Assembly: GCF_025562715.2 (NCBI RefSeq)
Contig: NZ_JAPFCC010000001.1
Location: 1,134,501-1,198,500, forward strand
Direction: 5' to 3'
DNA from: Endozoicomonas gorgoniicola
Lineage (GTDB): Bacteria > Pseudomonadota > Gammaproteobacteria > Pseudomonadales > Endozoicomonadaceae
Length of the DNA stretch: 64,000 nt
Part shown: piece after piece, positions 9,254 to 17,966 of the stretch
How positions within the stretch are numbered: the first letter of the stretch is position 1
How the letters are laid out: the number at the start of each line of letters is the position of its first letter
Position numbers and translations under genes: made by a program
The notes under the pieces: model-generated
Seen by the model: the letters and a program-made list of their open reading frames with translations, nothing else
Told to the model about the DNA's origin: nothing
Databases searched by the model: none

Positions 9254-9730
9254 ATGAAGAGCATACCTTCCGAATCATTATGCCCGTGCGGAAGTGGTCA
9301 GACTTATCAGCACTGTTGTGAAGTGTTTCATACGGGGAAACCCGCCCCTACAGCAGAGAAGCTGATGCGGTCCCGTTTTTGTGCCTACTATCTCAAAAAT
9401 GTTGCTTACCTGCAGGAAACCACCTGGCCCCGTCAACACGACGGGCTGGATAAATCGGGCATTATGAACCGGGTCGATGCGACGCAGTGGACACGACTGG
9501 ATGTTGTTCGTACCGAAGCCGGACAAGCAGAAGACAGCAAAGGCATCGTTGAATTCAAGGCGTGGTACAAAGACGGAGCCGGTGAATCTGCTCACCATGA
9601 AACATCAGACTTTATCCGGGAGAACGGGCGCTGGTACTTTATCTATCCGGATATTCCGGCAAAACTGCCGGGGCGCAATGATTCCTGTCTATGTGGCAGC
9701 GGCAAAAAATTCAAAAAATGCTGTGGCTGA
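9254..9730 (+). CDS. ychJ: YchJ-family protein with SEC-C zinc motifs
   Basis: This 158-residue protein belongs to the UPF0225/YchJ family. It carries a Cys-rich SEC-C-type motif at each end: CPCGSGQTYQHCC near residues 10-22, and CLCGSGKKFKKCC at the C-terminus. Such CxCGSGxxxxxCC motifs bind zinc and resemble the SecA C-terminal tail. Between them is an NTF2-like core (EKLMRSRFCAYYLKNVAYLQETTWP … EFKAWYKDG). The molecular role of YchJ is not established. The ATG at 9254 is preferred over an upstream TTG at 9233 because AGGA lies 8 bases before it and the protein then starts like relatives. Confidence 0.9.
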   Translation: MKSIPSESLCPCGSGQTYQHCCEVFHTGKPAPTAEKLMRSRFCAYYLKNVAYLQETTWPRQHDGLDKSGIMNRVDATQWTRLDVVRTEAGQAEDSKGIVEFKAWYKDGAGESAHHETSDFIRENGRWYFIYPDIPAKLPGRNDSCLCGSGKKFKKCCG

Positions 9731-9812
9731 ACAGTTGATGTAATCACGAACAGGAAACTCCCGCGTAAATTCGTTACACTTCCTGTCAGAAAAAGACCAA
9801 CAGGAGTCCATT

Positions 9813-9989
9813 GTGAAAGCGGGGAAATTTGTCATCAGCCTGTTTATTCCCTTTGCCCAACCTCTCTACTCTGTTTTGCTGAGGCTGTTGCCTCTGGTGC
9901 TGTTTGTTCATGTGCTGGAACAGTGGCGTTTTCTCGCTCAAGGTTGTTTGGATGGTGTTTTAAGCAATGGGAACTCCTCTATCGGTTAA
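9813..9989 (+). CDS. Small hypothetical membrane protein
   Basis: This is a 58-codon reading frame starting at GTG 9813 with a well-placed CAGGAGT ribosome-binding site. It encodes a basic start (MKAGKFVISLF) and a hydrophobic stretch (residues ~17-34, SVLLRLLPLVLFVHVL), consistent with one membrane helix. It lies between ychJ and dinG in the same direction. No family is recognised. The good RBS and hydrophobic profile argue for a real gene, but short ORFs of this length also arise by chance. Confidence 0.4.
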   Translation: MKAGKFVISLFIPFAQPLYSVLLRLLPLVLFVHVLEQWRFLAQGCLDGVLSNGNSSIG

Positions 9990-10042
9990 AGATCGCCTTT
10001 TGATCATTGTTTTTGGCGGTTTTCATTTGATGACGTTAACGA

Positions 10043-10065
10043 AACAGCTGCCAGAAGCAGCTGTT
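10043..10065 (+). other. Stem-loop upstream of dinG
   Basis: A 9-bp perfect inverted repeat (AACAGCTGC / GCAGCTGTT, 5-nt loop) lies about 30 bp before the dinG start. No T tract follows. It could end transcription of the small upstream gene or act in the dinG leader. It does not fit the LexA consensus CTGT-N8-ACAG. Confidence 0.35.
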
Positions 10066-10096
10066 CCTGACGAGTGAAAGGGTGAGCTAGAAGATA

Positions 10097-12247
10097 GTGC
10101 TTGAAGAATCCCAGAAAAAAACCATCCAGACGGCTTACAGTGCTTTTTTGAAAAGTAAGCAGCTCAAGGCTCGTCCGGGGCAGAAGCAAATGATTGCTGA
10201 AATTGCCCGGGCTCTGGGTGATGTTAATACCGACGGTGAGGGGCGCAGAACGTCAGATCCATCTGTTACTGTTATTGAAGCCGGCACCGGCACCGGTAAA
10301 ACCGTTGGTTATGTCATTCCAGCGGTGGCCATGGCAAAAGCGGCAGGTAAAAGGCTGGTCATCTCGACTGCCACCGTAACACTGCAGGAACAGATTATCA
10401 GCAAAGACCTGCCGGATATTATTCTTAAAACCGGTTTGAAGTTTTCCTTTACCCTGGCGAAAGGGCGTGGCCGCTATGCCTGTCTGAGCAAACTGGACCG
10501 GCTGCTGCAGGAAGAACAGTCGGTGGCTTCCCTGATGGATATGTTTGCCGGTGACGGACATTCCGGACAACAGGATGAAACGGCATTGAAACTCTATCAG
10601 CACATGTTGGAAGAGTTTGCCGCTTCGAAGTGGCAGGGCGACCGGGACAGCTGGCCAGAGGCTCTGGATGATCAGAAGTGGCGGTTGATTACCACCGACC
10701 ACGCCCAGTGCAGTGGCAGACGCTGTGGTTATTTTAACCAGTGTCCGTTCTATAAAGCCCGCAATGACCTGGAGCAGGCGGATGTGGTGGTGACCAACCA
10801 TGACCTGGTGCTGGCAGATCTGGCCCTGGGTGGTGGTGCGATTCTACCTGACCCGAAAGACTGTATTTACATTTTTGACGAAGGTCATCATCTGCCGGAC
10901 AAGGCTATTGATCATTTTGCCTGCCATGGCCGCTTAAAAGGAACAGCCAGCTGGCTGGAAAAAGCGGGCAAACATCTGCAAAAGGTGCTGGGACAAAATG
11001 CCTTGCCGGGTGACCTTGGGGAGCGGCTGGAAAAACTTCTGCCAGAGTTTGACCAGCTGGTTAATGCTTTAGGTCATGCACGACAAATGTTGCTCAGAGA
11101 AGCCACTTTCGAACCCAGGGTTCAGGGTGACTTGACAGTAGCCGTGTACCGTTTTCCCGAAGGGGTGGTGCCTGGTGCCATTCGTCAGCAGGCAGAAGTG
11201 CTGAAGGCGGGCTTCAGCCGTTGCAGTGGTATGCTGGAAAAGGTCACCAAAGACCTGAACGATGCCATGGATGGTGACGTTCCGGGCATTGACCGCTGGC
11301 AGGCTGAGCAGCTGTATCCGGAAATTGGTGTCATGCAGATGCGTATGGAGAGCCAGTTCCAGTTGTGGCTGACCTACTCACTGCCTGATCCTGAAGGGGA
11401 GCCTCCCAGTGCGCGCTGGGTGAAATGGACGGAAGGTTCTTTCGGTGAAGAACTGGAACTGTTCAGCAGTCCTATTCTGTCGTCTATGACGCTGTGGCAG
11501 ACCTTGTGGAACCCCGGTTATGCTTCGATCGTTACGTCTGCAACGCTGGCGGCTCTGGGTAACTTTAACCGTTTTCGTATGCGCTCAGGCATTCCTTCTG
11601 AATCGAAATGCGTCATTGTCCCCAGCCCTTTTCAACATGCAACCGCCGCCAGGCTGGTGATTCCCGCCATGGAGTCTAACCCCCGTGACAGTGATGCCCA
11701 TACCGGCGAAATTGTAGAAATGCTGCCAGAGCTGCTGGAAGGCAGTAAAGGCTCACTGGTGCTGTTTTCTTCCAGACGGCAGATGAATGATGTTTATTAT
11801 GGACTGGATCAGGATCTGCGTGACCAGATTCTGTTGCAGGATGATTATTCCCGGCAGGAACTGTTGAAGCTGCATCGTAACAACATTGATAAAGGTAAAA
11901 CCAGTATTCTGTTTGGTCTGGCCAGTCTGGCAGAAGGGATCGATTTGCCCGGTGAGTACTGTGAGCATGTCATCATTGCCAAAATTCCGTTTGCGGTACC
12001 GGATGACCCTGTGGAAGCGGCACTGGCTGACTGGCTGGAAGCTCAGGGGCGTAACCCGTTTATGGAAATAACGGTGCCAGACGCGGCGATCAGGCTGGTA
12101 CAGGCCTGTGGCCGACTGTTGCGGACAGAGCAGGATTCCGGGCGTATTACCCTGATGGACCGGCGAGTGGTCACCCAGCGTTATGGTCGTATGATTCTGA
12201 ATTCCCTGCCACCGTTTAAACAGGAAGTAGAACACGCTGTGTTGTAG
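10097..12247 (+). CDS. dinG: ATP-dependent DNA helicase DinG
   Basis: This 716-residue superfamily 2 (XPD-like) helicase unwinds DNA 5'-3', including R-loops and G-quadruplexes in characterised relatives. Walker A is IEAGTGTGKT (~residues 55-64), and the DEAH box is DEGHH (~259). Cysteines for the 4Fe-4S cluster are in RYACLSKL and CSGRRCGYFNQC (~125-215). The C-terminal helicase motifs include FGLASLAEGIDLPGEYCEHVII and QACGRLLRT. Length equals the E. coli protein. The start is a GTG at 10097 with a weak ribosome-binding site. No LexA box was recognised upstream. Confidence 0.95.
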   Translation: MLEESQKKTIQTAYSAFLKSKQLKARPGQKQMIAEIARALGDVNTDGEGRRTSDPSVTVIEAGTGTGKTVGYVIPAVAMAKAAGKRLVISTATVTLQEQIISKDLPDIILKTGLKFSFTLAKGRGRYACLSKLDRLLQEEQSVASLMDMFAGDGHSGQQDETALKLYQHMLEEFAASKWQGDRDSWPEALDDQKWRLITTDHAQCSGRRCGYFNQCPFYKARNDLEQADVVVTNHDLVLADLALGGGAILPDPKDCIYIFDEGHHLPDKAIDHFACHGRLKGTASWLEKAGKHLQKVLGQNALPGDLGERLEKLLPEFDQLVNALGHARQMLLREATFEPRVQGDLTVAVYRFPEGVVPGAIRQQAEVLKAGFSRCSGMLEKVTKDLNDAMDGDVPGIDRWQAEQLYPEIGVMQMRMESQFQLWLTYSLPDPEGEPPSARWVKWTEGSFGEELELFSSPILSSMTLWQTLWNPGYASIVTSATLAALGNFNRFRMRSGIPSESKCVIVPSPFQHATAARLVIPAMESNPRDSDAHTGEIVEMLPELLEGSKGSLVLFSSRRQMNDVYYGLDQDLRDQILLQDDYSRQELLKLHRNNIDKGKTSILFGLASLAEGIDLPGEYCEHVIIAKIPFAVPDDPVEAALADWLEAQGRNPFMEITVPDAAIRLVQACGRLLRTEQDSGRITLMDRRVVTQRYGRMILNSLPPFKQEVEHAVL

Positions 12248-12276
12248 AAGAGAAAAGCGACCATCATCTACAACAC
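12239..12276. terminator. Inverted repeat between the convergent dinG and tyrosine-phosphatase genes
   Basis: A 10-bp perfect stem (GTGTTGTAGA / TCTACAACAC, 18-nt loop) overlaps the dinG stop codon and nearly reaches the opposing gene's stop. Its position suggests a two-way terminator, but there is no strong T tract. Confidence 0.4.
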
Positions 12277-12278
12277 TA

Positions 12279-14399
12279 CTACCTACCCGGACCAGCAACA
12301 CTTTTCAGCTGTGTGTTAACCAGAGACAGCATATAGTCTGCCTGCTCTTGGTACTCAGGATTGGAATTGGCGAAATCACGGATGTTGCTGGTCAGGGTTT
12401 TCAGTTCAACCGGAGTGTATATCGTTGAGATATCCTGCTGGACGGCATTCCAGTAATCTGGCTGGTCGTTATAATGCCCGGAGTCAAACCTTTGCATAAA
12501 CTCTTTAGCCGTTGACACTGGGCCGGACTCCCGTGCAGGAGCTTGCGACTTTGGATGTACTGCTTCGAAATTTGCATAAGTGTCATCAATCTCTGTGATC
12601 GTGGCGTTCTGGTCCGGGGGATTTTTGATTTCCAGTCCGGCTGCTTCAATCAGAGGGTTGAGTACTGCAGGCAGTTGCTTGTGCAGGGCTTTCAGGGCGT
12701 TGTACTGTCCAGCCGTCTGGACAAAGGCTTTGCGGGTTTCCCTTGCCTTGTGAAGGGATGGGTCAAGGTTATTATTAACAGTGCCATCCTGCAAATAAGC
12801 CCGGGTGCTTTTACTGAGAGTAATGAAAGTGCCGGTACGTCCAACCCCCGCATTGCAGTTAACAACCATTGGGCTATTCATTGGACTATTTTCTGAGCCT
12901 GAGAGTTCAGGTTCATGCTTCAACTGTTCCACCAGAACTGACAGGGCTGCCAGTCTGGAGGGTGTTCCTGAAGTGTGGTCTTCCCAGCCGGTATCGTAGA
13001 CACGGAAATGGGCTTTACCATTGACTTCAAGCTTATCAATACGGACTTTGTTGTTATCTACGAAATATTGATCTGCCAGCTTAACGGTAACCCCGTCGTA
13101 GTTTCTTTCTTCGCCAACCCATTTAGGCCCCAGGCTCACCGTATATTTTTTCTGATTCAGTTTTTCGGGGTCCAGTTCGTTTTTACTGACCAGGCAAACA
13201 GACACTCTGGAGTCTGTATCGTTAATCATGTGGGCAAAGTGATCTATGTTTTTTTCGGTAGGACCCTGAGAGGCGATGTCTGGTATCTCAGCAGGGTTAT
13301 CCGACAATCTGACATAGTTGGCGTGAACATAGTGTTCTTTGCTTCCGGCGCAGCTTTCAATATCACAGGGGATATCTCTGTATTTAGGAATGGCCTGACT
13401 GATAAACGCCTTGCCTTCAGGTGTTTCTTTCTTAAAGGTGTTGGTTAGCTTTGGGCTTTTCGCACGCTGGTTATTGAAATGTTCCTTTACTTCAAGCTCT
13501 TCTTCAGTAGGAGCTCTTTTAGGGAAGGAAAAGTCAATAGCTTCTTCCTGAAGCTCATGGGGTGTCTGATCAATTGCCAGGTAAGCCGATGAGCATTTGG
13601 CAGTAAACTGCTGGCGATCAAATTCTTTCACAAGAATATCACTGGTTTCATTTTTGTAGGCTTTACTCAGCTTGCTACGAAGTGCGGCAAGCTCCTCTTT
13701 TGACCCTGTCGGTAATTTGCCAATATCTTCTGTTACTTTCTTTTCTGCATAAACTTCCTGAACCAGTCTCTTTGAGTCAGGAGGCAGGCTTTTATAGGCT
13801 TCGTTGCTGTTAACAGGTCGCAGGTCAGCTTTGGCAAAATGACGCAGGTGCTGTTTGACTACGTTCTGGTCAGTTTTTTTATCTGAGCCCGTATAGTTGC
13901 CTTGTTTAAAATGGTTGGAAAAGGCTTTCAGTGAGTCAGGTTGGGGCAGGTTTGCAGGCTTTGTGTTCTGCGTTTCTGGCTTCTGAGTTCTGGGTGCAGG
14001 CTGAGGCTTTGACCCTTGGGCTGATCTGGGTGGTACATCTGGCTTTGATGATTCGTCAGGTGTCGGTGGCAGGGGACGGTTTATGAACGATGCAATATCG
14101 TCGGCTTCTGCTGCTGAGACAGTGCGTTCCCTGATCGGGGTTCCCGGAGCCTTTGCTGGCTGATCCTGAGGCTTAGGGGTGTGCCGAATCGGCGATGTGG
14201 TACTCGCCTTGGATGAACGCCCCCATTTACTGGGACTGAAGAGGATGGATATAAACTTGCGTAGCCATTGTTTAGGGCTGCTGACCCTGGCTTTTTTGCC
14301 CCCGATATTTATTTCGCGGGCGTTGTCAGCTGTCTGAGGCTGGTTCTGCTGCTGATACTGTCCACTGACGTTTGAAGATTTTGGATCAAACCCGTTCAC
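12279..14399 (-). CDS. Protein tyrosine phosphatase, candidate host-targeting effector
   Basis: This 706-residue protein contains a classical eukaryotic-type PTP domain (~290-590), as in the secreted effectors YopH and SptP. Visible landmarks are the P-loop VNCNAGVGRTGTF with nucleophile Cys515 and Arg521, general-acid loop GWEDHTSG with Asp474, and Q-loop FVQTAGQY with Gln561 and Gln565. A substrate-loop-like HYVHANYVRL occurs near residue 365. Two signature positions differ: Asn514 replaces the His before the catalytic Cys, and Glu473 replaces the Pro of WPD. All residues needed for catalysis remain. The N-terminal ~150 residues are disordered and Pro-rich (PLPPTPDESSKPDVPPRS), like a secretion region. 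There is no signal peptide, so export would need a type III or similar route; that is inferred. Confidence 0.85.
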   Translation of the reverse strand: MNGFDPKSSNVSGQYQQQNQPQTADNAREINIGGKKARVSSPKQWLRKFISILFSPSKWGRSSKASTTSPIRHTPKPQDQPAKAPGTPIRERTVSAAEADDIASFINRPLPPTPDESSKPDVPPRSAQGSKPQPAPRTQKPETQNTKPANLPQPDSLKAFSNHFKQGNYTGSDKKTDQNVVKQHLRHFAKADLRPVNSNEAYKSLPPDSKRLVQEVYAEKKVTEDIGKLPTGSKEELAALRSKLSKAYKNETSDILVKEFDRQQFTAKCSSAYLAIDQTPHELQEEAIDFSFPKRAPTEEELEVKEHFNNQRAKSPKLTNTFKKETPEGKAFISQAIPKYRDIPCDIESCAGSKEHYVHANYVRLSDNPAEIPDIASQGPTEKNIDHFAHMINDTDSRVSVCLVSKNELDPEKLNQKKYTVSLGPKWVGEERNYDGVTVKLADQYFVDNNKVRIDKLEVNGKAHFRVYDTGWEDHTSGTPSRLAALSVLVEQLKHEPELSGSENSPMNSPMVVNCNAGVGRTGTFITLSKSTRAYLQDGTVNNNLDPSLHKARETRKAFVQTAGQYNALKALHKQLPAVLNPLIEAAGLEIKNPPDQNATITEIDDTYANFEAVHPKSQAPARESGPVSTAKEFMQRFDSGHYNDQPDYWNAVQQDISTIYTPVELKTLTSNIRDFANSNPEYQEQADYMLSLVNTQLKSVAGPGR

Positions 14400-14598
14400 G
14401 GAAAACTCCTGATTAATGCGTCCTTACCTTTATTCAGAGTAAGAGGCTATCAGGCATTTTTCATGGCAGAGGCGATAATCCTGTGTATAGATGGGCAATA
14501 TTGACGTTTTATTTTGATTTGGGTGTACAAAAAGAAAGCAGACAAAAAGCTGTCATTTCCAACTGAAATTGCTAACCATTTGAATAAAAAGGAAAAAA

Positions 14599-14637
14599 CA
14601 GGGCGGCCATAAATTGTGAATAAACCGCCTGCTTTTT
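14599..14637. terminator. Bidirectional terminator-like hairpin
   Basis: CAGGGCGG pairs with CCGCCTG (one bulged G) around an 18-nt loop. It is flanked by A-rich and T-rich tracts, so it could terminate from both strands. On the minus strand it lies ~55 bp after the small acidic secreted protein gene. Confidence 0.6.
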
Positions 14638-14651
14638 AGAAGCTATAGATC

Positions 14652-14694
14652 CAGCTACGAGAGTCAGCTACGAGATTCAGCTACGAGAGTCAGC
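14652..14694. repeat. 13-bp tandem repeat, 3.3 copies
   Basis: CAGCTACGAGAGT, CAGCTACGAGATT and CAGCTACGAGAGT occur head to tail, followed by a partial CAGC. The last copy runs into the stop codon of the minus-strand small protein at 14690. Slippage here could alter the gene's 3' end. Confidence 0.9.
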
Positions 14695-14956
14695 CATGCT
14701 TCTCTTCCGTTGAACTCTCTTCAGTCTCTTCAGTACTGTCATTTTCTGACAGTGTAAATTCAGAAGATTCTGGCTGATCAGCCTCTTCCTGATCTTCTGT
14801 CTGATTGTCATTATGAGCCAGGGTCCATTCAAGGTTCGTTACCCACTGGCCTTCTTTTTTTTCGTCAGCCTGTTCATCGTCTCCGGCAAAGGCTGCCAGA
14901 CTGATGGTAGAAAGGGGTAGCAGAAGGGCGAAAGCCGCCAGTTTTTTCATCTTCAT
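14690..14956 (-). CDS. Small acidic secreted protein, hypothetical
   Basis: This is an 88-residue protein with a textbook signal peptide (MKMKKLAAFALLLPLSTISLAAFAG, cleavage after AFA). The mature part of about 64 residues is extremely acidic: DDEQADEKKEG, then a tail rich in Glu, Asp, Ser and Thr. There are no cysteines. A single less acidic segment, QWVTNLEWTLAHN, might be the folded or binding element. An AGAGG ribosome-binding site precedes the ATG. Function is unknown; periplasmic cation binding is one possibility but nothing proves it. Confidence 0.65.
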   Translation of the reverse strand: MKMKKLAAFALLLPLSTISLAAFAGDDEQADEKKEGQWVTNLEWTLAHNDNQTEDQEEADQPESSEFTLSENDSTEETEESSTEEKHG

Positions 14957-15301
14957 TGTGAACGCCTCTTGTTGTTAGTTCTCATATTGTTGCTTCTTAT
15001 GCACCGGGTTTGACACTGCTGCGCCTGAAAGGTTCCATCGCAATGGGTATTCAGTGTGTATTTTCCGCTCATGGCTGTTTTGTTCAGGCTTTCATTACCC
15101 GGCGGATTGGGTGATGGATTTATCGGGTAATGGAAAAAACACTGATTATCAGTTGCTTGTGGGGAGATCCGTGATTCCCAGTCCCGATCGCATCAGTTAC
15201 AATAGGCGGCTAACTTTTCTATTTTGTTGGTCAGTGGGTACCCAACCTGCTGCAGACCGATAAGAACTATCCAGTAGAGCGATTTACCGAGCGAGAGAGT
15301 C
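14957..15301. other. Intergenic region upstream of prfB
   Basis: About 345 bases separate the small acidic protein gene from prfB, divergently, so both promoters should lie here. Plus-strand frames in it lack good ribosome-binding sites and family resemblance. In E. coli recJ precedes prfB; recJ is not present here. Confidence 0.4.
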
Positions 15302-16400
15302 ATGCTTGAAGTTAATCCGATCAAGGAACGTATTAAAGACCTGACGGCACGTACGGACGTGCTTAGGGGGTATCTTTGACTACGCTCACAAGAGCGAACG
15401 GTTACAGGAAGTAGAGCGGGAACTGGAAGATCCGGACGTGTGGAACGAACCGGAGCGAGCCCAGGCTCTTGGTAAAGAGCGTTCCATACTGGAAGGCATA
15501 GTCTCCACCATCGACACCATGACTTCCGGCCTGGAAGACTCCGCTGAATTGCTTGATATGTCTGTGGAAGAGCAGGACGAAGACGGCGTTGACAGTGTGG
15601 TGGAAGAGCTGGATGAGCTGACTCAGAAGCTTGAGATTCTGGAATTCAAGCGAATGTTCGCCGGTGAAATGGACCCGAACAACGCTTACCTCGATATCCA
15701 GTCTGGCTCCGGTGGTACTGAGGCTCAGGACTGGGCCAACATTATGCTGCGTATGTATCTTCGCTGGGGCGAACAGAAAGGCTTCAAGACCGAGATCATT
15801 GAAGTGTCAGCCGGTGATGTGGCAGGCATTAAGTCCGCAACGGTGCAGTTCTCCGGCGAGTACGCTTTCGGCTGGCTGCGCACAGAGACCGGTGTTCATC
15901 GTCTGGTTCGTAAGTCTCCATTCGACTCCGGCAACCGTCGTCACACCTCCTTCTCTTCGGTGTTTGTTTCTCCGGAGATTGATGACAATGTTGAGATTGA
16001 GATCAATCCGGCCGACCTGCGAATCGACACCTACCGTTCCAGTGGTGCGGGTGGTCAGCACGTAAACACCACCGACTCTGCGGTGCGTATTACCCATGAG
16101 CCGACCGGCATCGTGGTGCAGTGTCAGAACCAGCGCTCCCAGCATCAGAACAAGGACAAGGCCATGCAGCAGCTGAAAGCAAAGCTGTATGAGCTGGAGA
16201 TGCAGAAGCGTACTGCTGATGCCCAGGCTCTGGAAGACAGTAAGTCCGATATCGGCTGGGGTAGCCAGATTCGTTCCTACGTGCTGGACGATTCGCGTAT
16301 CAAAGATTTGCGCACTAACGTCGAGACCCGTAATACCCAGGCTGTACTGGACGGGGATCTGGACAAGTTTATCGAGGCCAGCCTTAAGCAGGGTCTTTAA
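15302..16400 (+). CDS. prfB: Peptide chain release factor 2 (programmed +1 frameshift)
   Basis: RF2 recognises UGA and UAA stop codons and triggers peptide release. Translation starts at ATG 15302 (GAGAGAG just upstream) and runs 25 codons to an in-frame TGA at 15377-15379. The site is the canonical AGGGGGTATCTTTGAC: an internal Shine-Dalgarno-like AGGGGG, then CTT TGA C. Slipping +1 after CTT (skipping T15377) continues as DYAHKSERLQEV… to 16400, giving 365 residues, the E. coli length. The anticodon-like SPF tripeptide (RKSPFDSG) and the catalytic GGQ (SGAGGQHVN) are both present. RF2 thus autoregulates its synthesis. lysS follows, as in many gammaproteobacteria. Confidence 0.97.
15365..15380 (+). 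promoter_or_regulatory. prfB programmed frameshift site
   Basis: AGGGGGTATCTTTGAC combines the internal Shine-Dalgarno-like AGGGGG, the slippery CTT codon and the in-frame TGA followed by C. This is the classical RF2 autoregulatory signal: low RF2 slows termination and favours the +1 shift. Confidence 0.96.
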
Positions 16401-16403
16401 TCA

Positions 16404-16441
16404 CAGCCTTTTTAGAAAGACATTTTGAAAAGGCTGTTTTT
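16404..16441 (+). terminator. Rho-independent terminator or attenuator between prfB and lysS
   Basis: A 9-bp perfect stem (CAGCCTTTT / AAAAGGCTG, 15-nt loop) is followed by TTTTT. It sits in the 64-bp gap between prfB and lysS, so lysS expression needs read-through or its own promoter. Confidence 0.7.
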
Positions 16442-16464
16442 GAAAAGATTTTTTTGGAATAACA

Positions 16465-17958
16465 ATGTCTGAAGAACAAATGATTGATGCGCAGGAAGAG
16501 AACCGTCTGGTTGCACTGCGCCGTGAAAAGCTGGCGGCTATCCGCGCTGAACGGGTCGCTTTCCCGAACAAGTTCCGTCGTGACGCTTATGCGGCTGATT
16601 TGCAGGAGCAATTCAAAGAAGCCGGTAAGGAAGAGCTGCTGGAAGCCGGTCACAAAGTCAGGGTTGCTGGTCGTATCATGCTGAACCGTGGCGCGTTTAT
16701 GGAGATTCAGGATGCTTCCGGTCGTATTCAGGTTTACGTAAACCGTAAAGTGCTGGACAAGAGCACCCTTAAAGAAGTTAAAACCTGGGATATGGGCGAT
16801 ATTATCGGTGCCGAAGGTACTGTACAACGATCCGGTAAGGGCGACCTGTATGTGGATATGGAAGGCGTGGAACTGCTGACCAAGTCCCTGCGTCCACTGC
16901 CTGACAAGCACAAGGGGTTGACTGATACGGAAATGCGTTACCGTCAGCGTTACGTGGACCTGATCATGAACGATGAGTCCCGTGATGCCTTCCGTGTGCG
17001 TTCCCGCATTATTCAGGTGATCCGCGACTACTTCCATAAGAATGACTATATGGAAGTGGAAACGCCGATGCTGCAGACCATTCCGGGTGGTGCGACAGCG
17101 CGTCCGTTTGTGACCCATCACAATGCCCTGGATATGGAGATGTTCCTGCGTATTGCACCGGAACTGTACCTGAAGCGTCTGGTCGTGGGTGGTTTCGAGC
17201 GTGTGTTTGAAATTAACCGTAATTTCCGTAACGAAGGACTGTCTACCCGCCATAACCCGGAATTCACCATGATTGAGTTCTATCAGGCGTATGCGGATTA
17301 CATTGACATGATGGATCATACCGAGACCCTGTTCCGCCTGCTGGCTGAAGAAGTGACCGGTAGCACCAAAGTGACGTATCAGGGTACGGAACTGGACTTC
17401 GGCAAGCCATTTGTCCGCATGTCTGTGTTTGAGTCCATCCTGCACTATAACCCTGAGCTGGAAGCGGCGGATATTGACAATATCGAATCTGCGACCGCCG
17501 TGGCGAAGAAACTGGGTATCGAAGTGAAAGACATCTGGGGTCTGGGCAAAATCCAGATTGAGATCTTCGAAGAGACCGTTGAAGAGCGGCTGATCGACCC
17601 AACCTTTATCACGAAGTATCCGACTGAAGTGTCTCCGCTGGCTCGTCGCAGCGATGAAGATCCGTTTGTCAGTGACCGTTTTGAATTCTTCGTGGGTGGT
17701 CGTGAAATTGCCAACGGTTTCTCCGAGTTGAACGATGCGGAAGACCAGGCTGAACGCTTCCGCCAGCAGGTGGCTGAGAAGGACGCGGGAGATGATGAAG
17801 CCATGCATTACGATGCAGACTTCATCAATGCCCTGGAATACGGTCTGCCACCAACGGCTGGTGAAGGTATCGGTATTGACCGTCTGGTAATGCTGTTTAC
17901 CGACGCGCCTTCTATTCGGGATGTGCTGTTGTTCCCGCATATGCGTCCACAGGTTTAA
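16465..17958 (+). CDS. lysS: Lysyl-tRNA synthetase, class II
   Basis: This 497-residue cytosolic enzyme attaches lysine to tRNA-Lys using ATP. An N-terminal anticodon-binding OB fold (~residues 65-145, KVRVAGRIMLNRGAFMEIQDASGRIQVYV) precedes the class II catalytic core. Visible core motifs are motif 2 (FEINRNFRNEGLSTRHNPEFTM, ~248-270) and motif 3 (GEGIGIDRLVMLFTD, near the C-terminus). Length matches bacterial LysS. The ATG at 16465 follows a TGGAATAAC spacer with a modest GGAA ribosome-binding site. It is downstream of prfB, a conserved gammaproteobacterial order. Confidence 0.97.
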   Translation: MSEEQMIDAQEENRLVALRREKLAAIRAERVAFPNKFRRDAYAADLQEQFKEAGKEELLEAGHKVRVAGRIMLNRGAFMEIQDASGRIQVYVNRKVLDKSTLKEVKTWDMGDIIGAEGTVQRSGKGDLYVDMEGVELLTKSLRPLPDKHKGLTDTEMRYRQRYVDLIMNDESRDAFRVRSRIIQVIRDYFHKNDYMEVETPMLQTIPGGATARPFVTHHNALDMEMFLRIAPELYLKRLVVGGFERVFEINRNFRNEGLSTRHNPEFTMIEFYQAYADYIDMMDHTETLFRLLAEEVTGSTKVTYQGTELDFGKPFVRMSVFESILHYNPELEAADIDNIESATAVAKKLGIEVKDIWGLGKIQIEIFEETVEERLIDPTFITKYPTEVSPLARRSDEDPFVSDRFEFFVGGREIANGFSELNDAEDQAERFRQQVAEKDAGDDEAMHYDADFINALEYGLPPTAGEGIGIDRLVMLFTDAPSIRDVLLFPHMRPQV

Positions 17959-17966
17959 TGCCTTCC

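Noticed and set aside
9761..9808. A LexA (SOS) box upstream of the small ORF and dinG, from TCCTGT…ACAGGA
   Set aside because: The half-site spacing is 13 bases between CTGT and ACAG, not the 8 of the gammaproteobacterial LexA box.
12839..12860. The Asn-for-His change as proof that the tyrosine phosphatase is dead
   Set aside because: Cys515, Arg521, Asp474 and the Q-loop glutamines are retained, so inactivity does not follow; the change is reported as a variant only.
15438..16400. RF2 starting at ATG 15438
   Set aside because: The upstream 25 codons and the canonical frameshift site give the complete 365-residue protein, so the internal start is an artefact of ignoring the +1 shift.
16384..17940. 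A 518-codon open frame antisense to lysS
   Set aside because: lysS is unmistakable on the plus strand. The antisense frame is His/Thr/Gln-rich in the way typical of complements of GC-rich coding sequence and has no family resemblance.
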